A model generated the notes under the pieces. That model made no database searches. It was given only the letters and a program-made list of their open reading frames with translations, and had not been told where the DNA came from. Source: RGIG6374 sp045600965 (GTDB lineage: Bacteria; Bacteroidota; Bacteroidia; Bacteroidales; UBA932). From it: a stretch of DNA of 19,727 nt. Numbering within the stretch: position 1 is the first letter of the stretch; every line of letters starts with the position of its first letter. Positions 9,074-16,385 of this stretch are shown in pieces. The stretch spans positions 1-19,727 of the forward strand of contig JAZRYW010000039.1 in assembly GCA_045600965.1 (NCBI GenBank), written 5' to 3'. The position numbers were made by a program, and so were the translations under genes.

Positions 9074-9541
9074 TTATATGGTGGTATTCAATACTTTATC
9101 GCTCTGTCGGCGACGGAAATCCTCAAGCGCCTGCGTCAGGTGCGGGTCCCCGAGGGCGAGGATCGACACCGCGTAGAGGGCTGCATTGCGGGCTCCGTCT
9201 ATCGCCATAGTGGCGACAGGAATGCCGGAGGGCATCTGGACTATGGACAGGAGAGAGTCCAGCCCGCCGAGGGCCTTGGACTTCACGGGCACACCTATCA
9301 CGGGGAGGGTGGTCAGGGCGGCTATGACTCCGGGCAGGTGGGCGGCCCCTCCCGCTCCGGCTATTATTATGTCGAACCCGTTGTCGCGGGCCTGACGGAC
9401 ATAGTCTGCCAGAGGCCCGGGATTGCGGTGCGCGCTGAGCACTTTCTTTTCGTATCCGATGCCGAACTCCCCGAGCGTCTCCCAGGCGGGAGCCATCACG
9501 TCGCGGTCCGACGCGCTTCCCATTATGATTGCGACTTTCAT
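9074..9541 (-). CDS. purE: N5-carboxyaminoimidazole ribonucleotide mutase, class I PurE
   Basis: PurE forms CAIR. The 155-residue sequence carries MGSASDRDVM, SAHRNP with the catalytic His, AGAGGAAHLPGVIAA, PVIGVPVKSKALGGLDSLLS and QMPSGIPVAT. These are class I signatures (N5-CAIR mutase) rather than the class II pattern that uses CO2 directly. Class I PurE normally works with the ATP-dependent carboxylase PurK, which is not in this window. It overlaps purC2 by 4 bases. Confidence 0.97.
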   Translation of the reverse strand: MKVAIIMGSASDRDVMAPAWETLGEFGIGYEKKVLSAHRNPGPLADYVRQARDNGFDIIIAGAGGAAHLPGVIAALTTLPVIGVPVKSKALGGLDSLLSIVQMPSGIPVATMAIDGARNAALYAVSILALGDPHLTQALEDFRRRQSDKVLNTTI

Positions 9542-10218
9542 TCGAAGAAGAGTTTGGAGAGGGTCATAGGGTCGACATAGGCGCCGTCCTTGTAAACTCG
9601 CATATTGCCGGAGGCTATCTCGTCGATGAGCATCACGTTGCCCTGCGCGTCATAGCCGAACTCGAACTTTATGTCATAGAGCACAAGACCGCGGGCCTTC
9701 AGGTCGTCGGCCACGATGCGGGTGATGCGGCGGGTCATCGTGCGGATGTCGTCATACTGCCTGTGGGTCATCACGCCGAGCGCCACAAGAGCATCCTCGT
9801 TGACCAGGGGATCGCCCTTTGCGTCGTTCTTGAAGGTGGTCTCCACATATTCGGGGAGGTCGGAGCCTTCCCCGATGTATTCGCCGTAGCGGCGGATGAA
9901 ACTGCCGACAGCCTTGTAGCGGCAGATGACTTCCAGACCGTGTCCGAAGACCTTGGCGGGAAGAACGTCCATAGTGGTGTCGGCGGTGTTGGCGCTGATG
10001 TAGTGGGTACGGATGCCGGCGGCGTTGATCTTCTCGAAGAAATGGACGGACATACGGAGATTGACATCCCCCACTCCGTCTATCTTCAGACCTACAGAGT
10101 TCTCGCCCGGGTCGAACACTCCGTCCTTGCCCGTGCAGTCATCCTTGAATACGAGCCTGTAGTTGCCGTTGTCAAGCGCGTAGACATCCTTTGTCTTGCC
10201 TGTGTAAACTTTTTTCAT
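9538..10218 (-). CDS. SAICAR synthetase-like protein, PurC paralogue 2
   Basis: The first gene of the purine operon encodes a second SAICAR synthetase fold protein (226 aa) of a divergent subfamily also found in Clostridia. It retains the ATP loop YTGKTKDVY (Lys8, Lys10), FKDDCTGKDG, CRYKAVGSF (the Arg and Ser that bind substrate), FKNDAKGDP with the ATP lysine, and DIKFEFG/LIDEI. It lacks the SPDxxRxWD block and instead reads ASGNMRVYK, and it has no C-terminal KMDKDRFR-like region. It is thus complementary to PurC1, which keeps that block but lost ATP-site lysines. It may be the main SAICAR synthetase, one half of a mixed complex, or specialised. The start is 26 bases downstream of a good -7 box. 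Confidence 0.88.
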   Translation of the reverse strand: MKKVYTGKTKDVYALDNGNYRLVFKDDCTGKDGVFDPGENSVGLKIDGVGDVNLRMSVHFFEKINAAGIRTHYISANTADTTMDVLPAKVFGHGLEVICRYKAVGSFIRRYGEYIGEGSDLPEYVETTFKNDAKGDPLVNEDALVALGVMTHRQYDDIRTMTRRITRIVADDLKARGLVLYDIKFEFGYDAQGNVMLIDEIASGNMRVYKDGAYVDPMTLSKLFFE

Positions 10219-10243
10219 CGTTCAGATTTGTAAAAACAAAGCG

Positions 10244-10275
10244 CAAATGTACCATCACCGATCCAATTGGTCAAA
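10244..10275 (-). promoter_or_regulatory. Bacteroidota-type promoter of the purine operon
   Basis: On the minus strand a -33 box TTTG (10275-10272) and a -7 box TACATTTG (10251-10244, consensus TAnnTTTG) are separated by exactly 20 bases, as expected for the Bacteroidota primary sigma factor. Transcription would start near 10239, leaving a leader of about 20 bases before purC2. The -33 box overlaps one arm of an inverted repeat (10273-10294), so a repressor bound there would block it. Confidence 0.75.
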
Positions 10276-10314
10276 TAATCCGGCGAGATTATTTATCAAC
10301 ATCCGATTGTTGAT
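10273..10314. promoter_or_regulatory. Tandem inverted repeats, candidate operators between pur and pyr operons
   Basis: Two inverted repeats lie side by side. The first is AAATAAT (10273-10279) / ATTATTT (10288-10294) with an 8-base spacer. The second is ATCAACA (10295-10301) / TGTTGAT (10308-10314) with a 6-base spacer. They sit in the 155-base divergent region. The first overlaps the pur -33 element, and the second lies about 40 bases upstream of the pyr -7 box. This is the layout expected of operators for one or two regulators. No regulator gene is in the window, so the binding protein is unknown. Confidence 0.5.
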
Positions 10315-10355
10315 TTCTTTTCGTGCGGTTGCGTACGCGTATGGCAAATTCAAAC

Positions 10356-10363
10356 TACCTTTG
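10356..10363 (+). promoter_or_regulatory. -7 box of the pyrimidine operon promoter
   Basis: TACCTTTG matches TAnnTTTG exactly. A TTG at 10329-10331 could serve as the -33 element, but the 24-base spacing is longer than the usual 20 or so, so the promoter may be weak or activator-dependent. Transcription would begin near 10369, only a few bases before the pyrC ATG at 10374, giving an almost leaderless mRNA. Confidence 0.55.
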
Positions 10364-10373
10364 CCTGGAAAGT

Positions 10374-11615
10374 ATGAAAGGCTCCCTCCTACTCAAAGGC
10401 GGTGTCACAATACGCCGCGGAAAGGCCTCACACGAGGACGTGCTCATCGTTGACGGCCGGATTGCCTCCATCGCCCCTTCGATTGCCGTTCAGGACGGCT
10501 GGAAGGTCATCGACTGCGGAGGATGCCTGATCACTTCCGGTTTCGCCGACCTCCACGTCCATTTCCGCGAGCCGGGCTTCACGGAGAAGGAGACCATACG
10601 CACCGGCTCGCTGGCAGCCGCTCACGGAGGCTACACCACCGTCTGCGCGATGCCCAATCTCAATCCGGTTCCCGACACCCCATCCAACATAGCCCTGGAG
10701 CAGGACATCATAGACCGCGACGCCGTGGTGGAAGTCCTTCCCTACGCGGCCATAACGCTCTCCCGCAAGGGCGCCGAACTTGTGGATATGGCGGCTGTGA
10801 AGGGCCTGTGCCCCGCCTTCTCCGACGACGGAAGCGGCGTACAGAGCGCGGGGATGATGCTGGACGCAATGAAGCTTGCCGCTTCGCAGGGATGCATAAT
10901 AGCCGCCCACTGTGAGGACAACACCCTCGGCGACGGGCCCGAAAGCGAGTGGAGCCAGATAGCGCGGGACCTGGAGTTCGCCGCCCTCACCGGCTGCCGC
11001 TACCACGTCTGCCATATATCCTCGGCAAAGAGCGTGTCCCTCATACGGGATGCCAGGGCCCGCGGGGTGAGAGTCACCTGCGAGACCGCGCCCCACTACC
11101 TGACCCTCTGCGAGGATGACGTGAAGGATGACGGGAGGTTCAGGATGAACCCTCCCCTGCGCACGGCGGCAGACCGCGAAGCCCTCATAGAAGGTCTTGC
11201 CGACGGCACTATAGACGCCGTTGCCACTGACCACGCCCCTCACACCGCACAGGAGAAGGCCCGCGGCTTCAAGGGAAGCGTGATGGGCATTGTCGGCCTC
11301 GAAACCGCATTCCCCGTGCTGTACACCCGCCTTGTGAAGACGGGCAGGATCACTCTTGAACGGCTCGTCGAGGCTCTTACCGACGCTCCGCGCAGGGCCT
11401 TCGGCCTGGAAGGAGCCCTGGAGGAAGGGTGCCGGGCCGACATCACGGTGACCGACCTCGATGCGGAATATGAAATAGACAGCAAAGGATTCCTGTCCAA
11501 GGGACGCTCCACGCCTTTCGAGGGATGGAGGGTCAGCGGCCGCACGGTGGCCACTTTCAAGGACGGGAATGCAGCATATATCTACGACGGATGGAAAAAC
11601 GCAGATTCAGAATAG
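10374..11615 (+). CDS. pyrC: Dihydroorotase PyrC
   Basis: Dihydroorotase cyclises carbamoyl aspartate to dihydroorotate, the third step of UMP synthesis. Metal-site and family motifs are DLHVHFREPG (His61, His63), GGYTTVCAMPN, HCEDNTL, CHISSAKS, TCETAPHYLTL and ATDHAPHT. The 413-residue length fits the class I enzyme. I start it at ATG 10374 (MKGSLLLKGG). A GTG at 10323 and an ATG at 10341 are in frame but lie upstream of the -7 box and add residues not seen in the family. It is the first gene of the pyr operon and overlaps pyrK by 25 bases. Confidence 0.97.
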   Translation: MKGSLLLKGGVTIRRGKASHEDVLIVDGRIASIAPSIAVQDGWKVIDCGGCLITSGFADLHVHFREPGFTEKETIRTGSLAAAHGGYTTVCAMPNLNPVPDTPSNIALEQDIIDRDAVVEVLPYAAITLSRKGAELVDMAAVKGLCPAFSDDGSGVQSAGMMLDAMKLAASQGCIIAAHCEDNTLGDGPESEWSQIARDLEFAALTGCRYHVCHISSAKSVSLIRDARARGVRVTCETAPHYLTLCEDDVKDDGRFRMNPPLRTAADREALIEGLADGTIDAVATDHAPHTAQEKARGFKGSVMGIVGLETAFPVLYTRLVKTGRITLERLVEALTDAPRRAFGLEGALEEGCRADITVTDLDAEYEIDSKGFLSKGRSTPFEGWRVSGRTVATFKDGNAAYIYDGWKNADSE

Positions 11616-12328
11616 AAAGCAACCTTCAGGTGGCCGACAGGACCTGGAGAATCCTCCTCGCGGCCCTGGAACCGGGCTATGAGTTCAGCGGCGAATTCGT
11701 CGACGTGGCCATTGACGGATTCTACCTCCGGAGGCCCCTGTCAGTGTGCGACTATGCGCCGGGGCGCATAACCCTGCTCTACCGCACGGTCGGCGCGGGG
11801 ACCGAAGCCCTCGCGGCGATGCAGCCTGGCGGAGAGCTCGAACTGCTCACAGGCCTCGGCCGCGGTTTCGACGCTTCGCGCTGCGTCAGGAGCGCGCTTC
11901 TCGCGGGAGGCGGACTCGGTGCGGCGCCCCTTCTTCCCCTTGCCGGGGAACTCAAGGCGCAGGGAAAGGAGGTGACGGTGGTCCTCGGCTTCAACAAGGC
12001 CTCGGAAACGGTGCTCAAGGAGGAGTTCACCAAGGTGTGCGACCGTCTCGAGATAGCCACTCTCGACGGCTCCGAAGGCACCAGGGGCTTCGTCACGGAT
12101 GCGATAAAGGCCATCGGGGGCGATTATGACTATTTCTACGCCTGCGGCCCGACGGTGATGATGAAAGCCGTCTGCGAACTGATTCCTCTTCAGGGGGAAG
12201 TCTCCCTGGAGGAGCGTATGGGCTGCGGCTCGGGCTTCTGCTACGGATGCAGCATCAACACGGTTTCCGGCGCAAGGCGCGTATGCGCCGACGGGCCGGT
12301 GTTCAGGAAGGAGGAACTGCTATGGTAA
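11591..12328 (+). CDS. pyrK: Dihydroorotate dehydrogenase B, electron-transfer subunit PyrK
   Basis: PyrK is the FAD and [2Fe-2S] subunit that passes electrons from PyrD to NAD+. Visible features are the flavin-binding RRPLSVCD motif (residues 47-54), a glycine-rich AGGGLGAAPLLPLA nucleotide loop, the FYACGPTVMM motif and four Cys in the C-x4-C-x2-C-x11-C pattern (212, 217, 220, 232) for the iron-sulfur cluster. It begins inside the end of pyrC and overlaps pyrD by 7 bases, so the two subunits of the complex are probably made in step. Confidence 0.95.
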   Translation: MEKRRFRIESNLQVADRTWRILLAALEPGYEFSGEFVDVAIDGFYLRRPLSVCDYAPGRITLLYRTVGAGTEALAAMQPGGELELLTGLGRGFDASRCVRSALLAGGGLGAAPLLPLAGELKAQGKEVTVVLGFNKASETVLKEEFTKVCDRLEIATLDGSEGTRGFVTDAIKAIGGDYDYFYACGPTVMMKAVCELIPLQGEVSLEERMGCGSGFCYGCSINTVSGARRVCADGPVFRKEELLW

Positions 12329-13233
12329 GGAACATTTCAGTGGATCTCTGCGGGGTGAAGCTCTCGAACCCCGTCATACCGGCAAGCGGCACCTTCGGTT
12401 TCGGGCTCGAGATGAAGGGCAGTTTCGACCTCAACATCCTTGGAGGCATATCCCTCAAGGGCACGACGGCCGGCGCGCGTTTCGGCAACCCCACACCGAG
12501 GATAGCGGAGTGCCCCTCCGGAATGCTCAACGCCGTAGGGCTTCAGAATCCTGGGATAGACCGTGTGACAGGTGAAATCATTCCCGCTCTGCGCAAGGTC
12601 TACGGCGGCGCGGTGATTGCCAACGTCAGCGGCTTCTCCGTCGACGAATACGTGGAATGCGCCCGGAAAGCGGCCCTATGCGACGGAGTGGACATTGTGG
12701 AGGTCAACATATCCTGCCCCAACGTCCACGGAGGAGGGCTGGCATTCGGCACCTCCGCAGTCTGCGCGGCGCAGGTCACCTCCGCAGTGCGCGAGGTCTG
12801 CGGCAAGCCTCTTTTCATAAAGCTCAGCCCCAACGTCACCGACATAGTCGAAATCGCGAGGGCCTGCGAGGATGCGGGGGCCGACGGGCTCACGCTCATC
12901 AACACCCTGCTCGGTATGCGCATAGACATCAACCGCCGCAGGCCGGTTCTGGCCAACACCACCGGCGGCTTCTCCGGCAGGGCCGTGTTCCCCGTCGCGT
13001 TGAGGATGGTATGGCAGGTCGCCCACGCCTGCTCGGTCCCCGTGATGGGCTGCGGAGGGATAGCCACCGCAGAGGACGTGATAGAGATGATGATGGCCGG
13101 AGCCACAGCCGTCCAGGTCGGAGCGGAGAACCTCCGCAACCCTATGGCCTGCCCCGAAATCATAGAGGGCCTTCCCGCAGTTATGGACAGGCTCGGAATC
13201 GAAGATATAAACAGCATTATTGGAACAGTATGA
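12322..13233 (+). CDS. pyrD: Dihydroorotate dehydrogenase B, catalytic subunit PyrD
   Basis: The catalytic FMN subunit oxidises dihydroorotate to orotate. Class 1B hallmarks are VEVNISCPNVHGGG with the catalytic base Cys132, KLSPNVTDI, the NTLLGMRIDI and NTTGGFSG loops, VMGCGGI, and the phosphate-binding AVQVGAENL. The 303-residue length is normal. The ATG at 12322 overlaps the pyrK stop, and the stop overlaps the pyrF start (ATGA). With PyrK next door it forms the NAD-linked, oxygen-independent enzyme, in keeping with an anaerobe. Confidence 0.97.
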   Translation: MVRNISVDLCGVKLSNPVIPASGTFGFGLEMKGSFDLNILGGISLKGTTAGARFGNPTPRIAECPSGMLNAVGLQNPGIDRVTGEIIPALRKVYGGAVIANVSGFSVDEYVECARKAALCDGVDIVEVNISCPNVHGGGLAFGTSAVCAAQVTSAVREVCGKPLFIKLSPNVTDIVEIARACEDAGADGLTLINTLLGMRIDINRRRPVLANTTGGFSGRAVFPVALRMVWQVAHACSVPVMGCGGIATAEDVIEMMMAGATAVQVGAENLRNPMACPEIIEGLPAVMDRLGIEDINSIIGTV

Positions 13234-13934
13234 AAAAGGACGTCATCATAGCCTGCGACTTCTCGAGCCGTCAGGCCACCCTGGACTTCCTCGACAGGTT
13301 CGAGGGAAGCCGCAAGCCTTTCGTGAAGATAGGTATGGAGCTCTTCTATGCCGAGGGGCCGGAAATCGTGCGCGAGATAAAGCGCCGCGGACACCCCATC
13401 TTCCTCGACCTCAAGCTGCACGACATTCCCAACACGGTGCGCAAGGCTATGAAGGTGCTTTCCTCCCTCGACGTCGATATGACCAACGTCCACGCAGCCG
13501 GCACAATAGAGATGATGCAGGCCGCGCTTGAAGGCCTGACAGGAGCCGACGGCACACGCCCCCTGCTGATAGCCGTCACCCAGCTGACCTCCACCTCCGA
13601 GGAGCGTATGCGCAGCGAACTGCTCATCGGAGCCACCATAGGTGAAACCATAGCGGCCTATGCCGACAACGCCCGCAAGGCGGGGCTCGACGGTGTGGTA
13701 TGCTCTCCGCTCGAGGCGTCCATAGTCAAGGGTCGTTGCGGCGAAGGCTTCCTTGCAGTCACTCCCGGCATACGCTTCGCCGATGCCGCGGCTGACGACC
13801 AGGTGCGCATCACCACCCCGGCGCGGGCACGCGCCATAGGGTCCGACTTCATTGTCGTGGGACGCCCCATCACCGCTGCAGACGACCCTGTTGCGGCATA
13901 CAGGCGCTGCCTTTCAGAATTTGCAGGAGAATAG
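13230..13934 (+). CDS. pyrF: Orotidine 5'-phosphate decarboxylase PyrF
   Basis: PyrF decarboxylates OMP to UMP, the final step. The catalytic charged network is present: Lys33 (FVKIGMELF) and Asp60-Lys62-Asp65 in FLDLKLHDIPNTV. The phosphate-binding end is VTPGIRF and IVVGRPIT. The 234-residue length fits the type close to that of Firmicutes. The start ATG overlaps the pyrD stop by 4 bases. pyrE follows after 10 bases. Confidence 0.96.
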   Translation: MKKDVIIACDFSSRQATLDFLDRFEGSRKPFVKIGMELFYAEGPEIVREIKRRGHPIFLDLKLHDIPNTVRKAMKVLSSLDVDMTNVHAAGTIEMMQAALEGLTGADGTRPLLIAVTQLTSTSEERMRSELLIGATIGETIAAYADNARKAGLDGVVCSPLEASIVKGRCGEGFLAVTPGIRFADAAADDQVRITTPARARAIGSDFIVVGRPITAADDPVAAYRRCLSEFAGE

Positions 13935-13944
13935 ACATCTTGAT

Positions 13945-14580
13945 ATGGAAAAAAGAATAGCAAAGGAGCTCCTCTCGATAGGAGCAGTATTCCTCAGACC
14001 TGAGGAACCGTTCACCTGGGCCAGCGGCATAAAGAGCCCCATATACTGCGACAACCGTCTCACGCTTTCCGCACCCGGAGTGCGCGACAGGATAGAGGAA
14101 GGCCTCGCGACTCTCGTCCGCGAGCATTTCCCCCAGTGCGAGATGCTGATGGGCACCTCTACGGCCGGCATAGCCCACGCCGCCCTGACAGCGGCCATCC
14201 TCAATCTCCCTATGGGATATGTGCGCGGTGAGGCGAAGACCCACGGACGCACCAACCGCATAGAGGGAAAGATGGACAGGGGCGCGAAGGTGGTGGTCAT
14301 CGAGGATCTCATCTCCACCGGAGGAAGCGCAATCGACGTTGTGGAAGCTCTCCGCGAGGAGGGAGCCGAAGTGCTCGGAATAGTGAGCATCTTCACCTAC
14401 GGTATGAAACGCGGACTTGAGCGCATTGCCGCCGCAGGCACCGTCAACTACTCGCTGAGCAACCTCGATGCCCTCGTGGAAGCGGCAGTGGAGGAAAAAT
14501 ACATCGCCCCCCAGTGGAAGGACCGCATCCTCGCCTTCCGCGACAATCCTCAGGATGAAAGTTGGATATGTTCAAAATAA
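13945..14580 (+). CDS. pyrE: Orotate phosphoribosyltransferase PyrE
   Basis: PyrE joins orotate and PRPP to give OMP. The PRPP-binding loop VVVIEDLISTGG (residues 116-127) and the flexible-loop region YVRGEAKTHGRTNRIEG are intact in the 211-residue protein. The ATG at 13945 is chosen because it starts the conserved IAKELLSIGAVFLRPEEPFTWASGIKSPIY segment. Upstream in-frame codons lie within pyrF. pyrB follows 4 bases after the stop. Confidence 0.97.
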   Translation: MEKRIAKELLSIGAVFLRPEEPFTWASGIKSPIYCDNRLTLSAPGVRDRIEEGLATLVREHFPQCEMLMGTSTAGIAHAALTAAILNLPMGYVRGEAKTHGRTNRIEGKMDRGAKVVVIEDLISTGGSAIDVVEALREEGAEVLGIVSIFTYGMKRGLERIAAAGTVNYSLSNLDALVEAAVEEKYIAPQWKDRILAFRDNPQDESWICSK

Positions 14581-14584
14581 CGAT

Positions 14585-15664
14585 ATGAAACACCTTATTG
14601 ACCCTATGGATCTCACCAAGTGTGAGATAGACGAAATCGTGACCCTGGCCGAGGATATCATCGCCCACCGCGAAAGATATCAGGGATGTATGTCCCACAA
14701 GAAACTCGCCACCCTCTTCTACGAGCCCAGCACCCGCACGCGTCTGAGCTTCACCTCCGCAATGATGGAACTCGGCGGCAACGTGCTCGGATTCTCCGAT
14801 GCACGCAGTTCGTCGGTCAGCAAGGGCGAAACCGTCCAGGACACCGTCCGCGTGGTGGGATGTTTCGCCGACGTGATTGCAATGCGCCACTCCATAGAGG
14901 GCGCACAGCTCTATGCAAGCGAAGTTTCGCGTGTTCCCATCATCAATGCAGGTGACGGCAGTCACAGTCACCCCACCCAGACTCTGACCGACCTTCTGAC
15001 CATCAGGCGCGAACTCGGACACATCGACAACATCACCATCGGATTCTGCGGCGACCTGCGTTTCGGCCGCACCGTCCATTCCCTCATCAAGGCGCTTTCA
15101 CGCTACGAGGGCATAAAGGTCATACTGATTGCCCCGGACGAACTGAAGCTCCCCGACTACATCAAGCGCGACGTCTGCGACCGCGTCGGCATCAGCTACC
15201 GCGAAGTGCAGACTATGGAGGATGTCCTCCCCGAACTCGACGTGCTCTATATGACCCGGGTGCAGAAGGAAAGGTTCCTCGACGAAGACGAATTCGACAG
15301 GGTCAAGGACAGTTTCGTGCTTGACGCGCAGAAGATGTCGCTCGCCAAGAAGAAGATGGCCGTGCTGCACCCCCTGCCCCGCGTGAACGAGATTCTCACC
15401 GAAGTTGACGATGACCCCCGTGCCGCCTACTTCCGTCAGGTGGAGAACGGCAAGTTCGTCCGTATGGCCCTTATAACCAAGTTGCTCGAATGGAAGGACG
15501 ATCCCGCACACCAGATGCCGGAGCACGACCAGCCCATAGTCGATCCCACTCTTCACTGCAACAACGTGAAATGCATCTGCAATAACGAGAAGGCGCCCCA
15601 CCAGTTCCGCCGCAATGAGGACGGCGAACTGCGCTGCCGGTACTGCGACACTAAAATCCGGTAA
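14585..15664 (+). CDS. pyrB: Aspartate carbamoyltransferase PyrB with C-terminal PyrI-type zinc domain
   Basis: The enzyme condenses carbamoyl phosphate and aspartate. Residues 1 to about 305 are a complete catalytic chain: STRTR (49-53), Lys80 in SKGET, Arg101, His129 in SHSHPTQT, Arg162, and Arg225/Gln227 in MTRVQKER. About 50 extra residues follow. They end in a C-x4-C (325, 330) and C-x2-C (351, 354) pair separated by 20 residues, closely matching the zinc domain of the separate regulatory chain PyrI (CRYCDTKIR resembles its KCKYCEK). The nucleotide-binding allosteric domain of PyrI is absent, and no pyrI gene lies nearby. The gene ends the pyr operon and overlaps the convergent nucleotidyltransferase gene by 14 bases. 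Confidence 0.95.
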   Translation: MKHLIDPMDLTKCEIDEIVTLAEDIIAHRERYQGCMSHKKLATLFYEPSTRTRLSFTSAMMELGGNVLGFSDARSSSVSKGETVQDTVRVVGCFADVIAMRHSIEGAQLYASEVSRVPIINAGDGSHSHPTQTLTDLLTIRRELGHIDNITIGFCGDLRFGRTVHSLIKALSRYEGIKVILIAPDELKLPDYIKRDVCDRVGISYREVQTMEDVLPELDVLYMTRVQKERFLDEDEFDRVKDSFVLDAQKMSLAKKKMAVLHPLPRVNEILTEVDDDPRAAYFRQVENGKFVRMALITKLLEWKDDPAHQMPEHDQPIVDPTLHCNNVKCICNNEKAPHQFRRNEDGELRCRYCDTKIR

Positions 15665-16379
15665 AGCCGGTAAGTGTCTCCATCTTGCCGATGTCGGTCA
15701 TCTTCAGGCCGGGGACCTGTACGCCGCGGATGACGCTGCGGGAGGCGGCCTGGAGATAGAAATCGACAATTGAGAATCTGTCGGGCCAGCCCTTCATAAG
15801 TTCGAAAGCCTTCGGCGAAATGATGTGGACGCCGTCAAAAGCCAGCCGGTGGCAACGGCTCGTATCGAGGTTCGGAAAAGAAGTCCGGACCTCTTTCGTT
15901 TCAATGTTGGTCCAGCCGACGAGGCGCTCGGTGTCGTCAAAAAGGAAATAGCGTTTCGTGGGGCGGTCGCTGACCAGCAGGCGGGCGATGTCCTCGTTCA
16001 CCGGATTGGACTCGTAGAATCGCTTCAGATCGAGGTTGTGGAAGATGTCCACATTGTGGATGAGTATCCCCTCGCCGCTCCCGTCGTCCAGGAGAGGACG
16101 GGCGAAACGGATTCCGCCGCCGGTGTCGCGCAGCAGGTCGGTCTCATCCGAGACGGCGATATCCATACCGAAGTTGCCGTTGGCCTCCAAAAAGTCCTTT
16201 ATCTGCTCCGCGAAATGATGGACGTTGACCACTATGCGGGTGGCTCCCGCGGCCTTGAGGGAGAGTATGCGGTGCTCGAGCATCGGCTTTCCGGCCACCT
16301 CCACCAGAGCCTTGGGGCGGGTGTCGGTCAGGGGGCGCAGACGGGTTCCGAGCCCTGCGGCGAAGATCATCGCTTTCAT
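15651..16379 (-). CDS. MurU-like sugar-1-phosphate nucleotidyltransferase
   Basis: A 242-residue nucleotidyltransferase with the signature FAAGLGTRLRPLTDTRPKAL (residues 6-25), followed by VEVAGKPMLEH and the metal-binding HNVDIFH segment. Enzymes of this group join a sugar 1-phosphate to an NTP. The closest fit by size and context is MurU (MurNAc-1-phosphate uridylyltransferase), which acts after the anomeric kinase AmgK in cell-wall recycling. The upstream gene is an AmgK-like kinase ending only 6 bases before this start, which supports that pairing. The substrate is inferred, not proved. Other sugar nucleotidyltransferase roles are possible. Confidence 0.82.
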   Translation of the reverse strand: MKAMIFAAGLGTRLRPLTDTRPKALVEVAGKPMLEHRILSLKAAGATRIVVNVHHFAEQIKDFLEANGNFGMDIAVSDETDLLRDTGGGIRFARPLLDDGSGEGILIHNVDIFHNLDLKRFYESNPVNEDIARLLVSDRPTKRYFLFDDTERLVGWTNIETKEVRTSFPNLDTSRCHRLAFDGVHIISPKAFELMKGWPDRFSIVDFYLQAASRSVIRGVQVPGLKMTDIGKMETLTGFTGF

Positions 16380-16385
16380 AGGCCG

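Noticed and set aside
10323..10373. Upstream GTG and ATG as pyrC start
   Set aside because: Both lie before the -7 box at 10356-10363 and add residues not seen in dihydroorotases.
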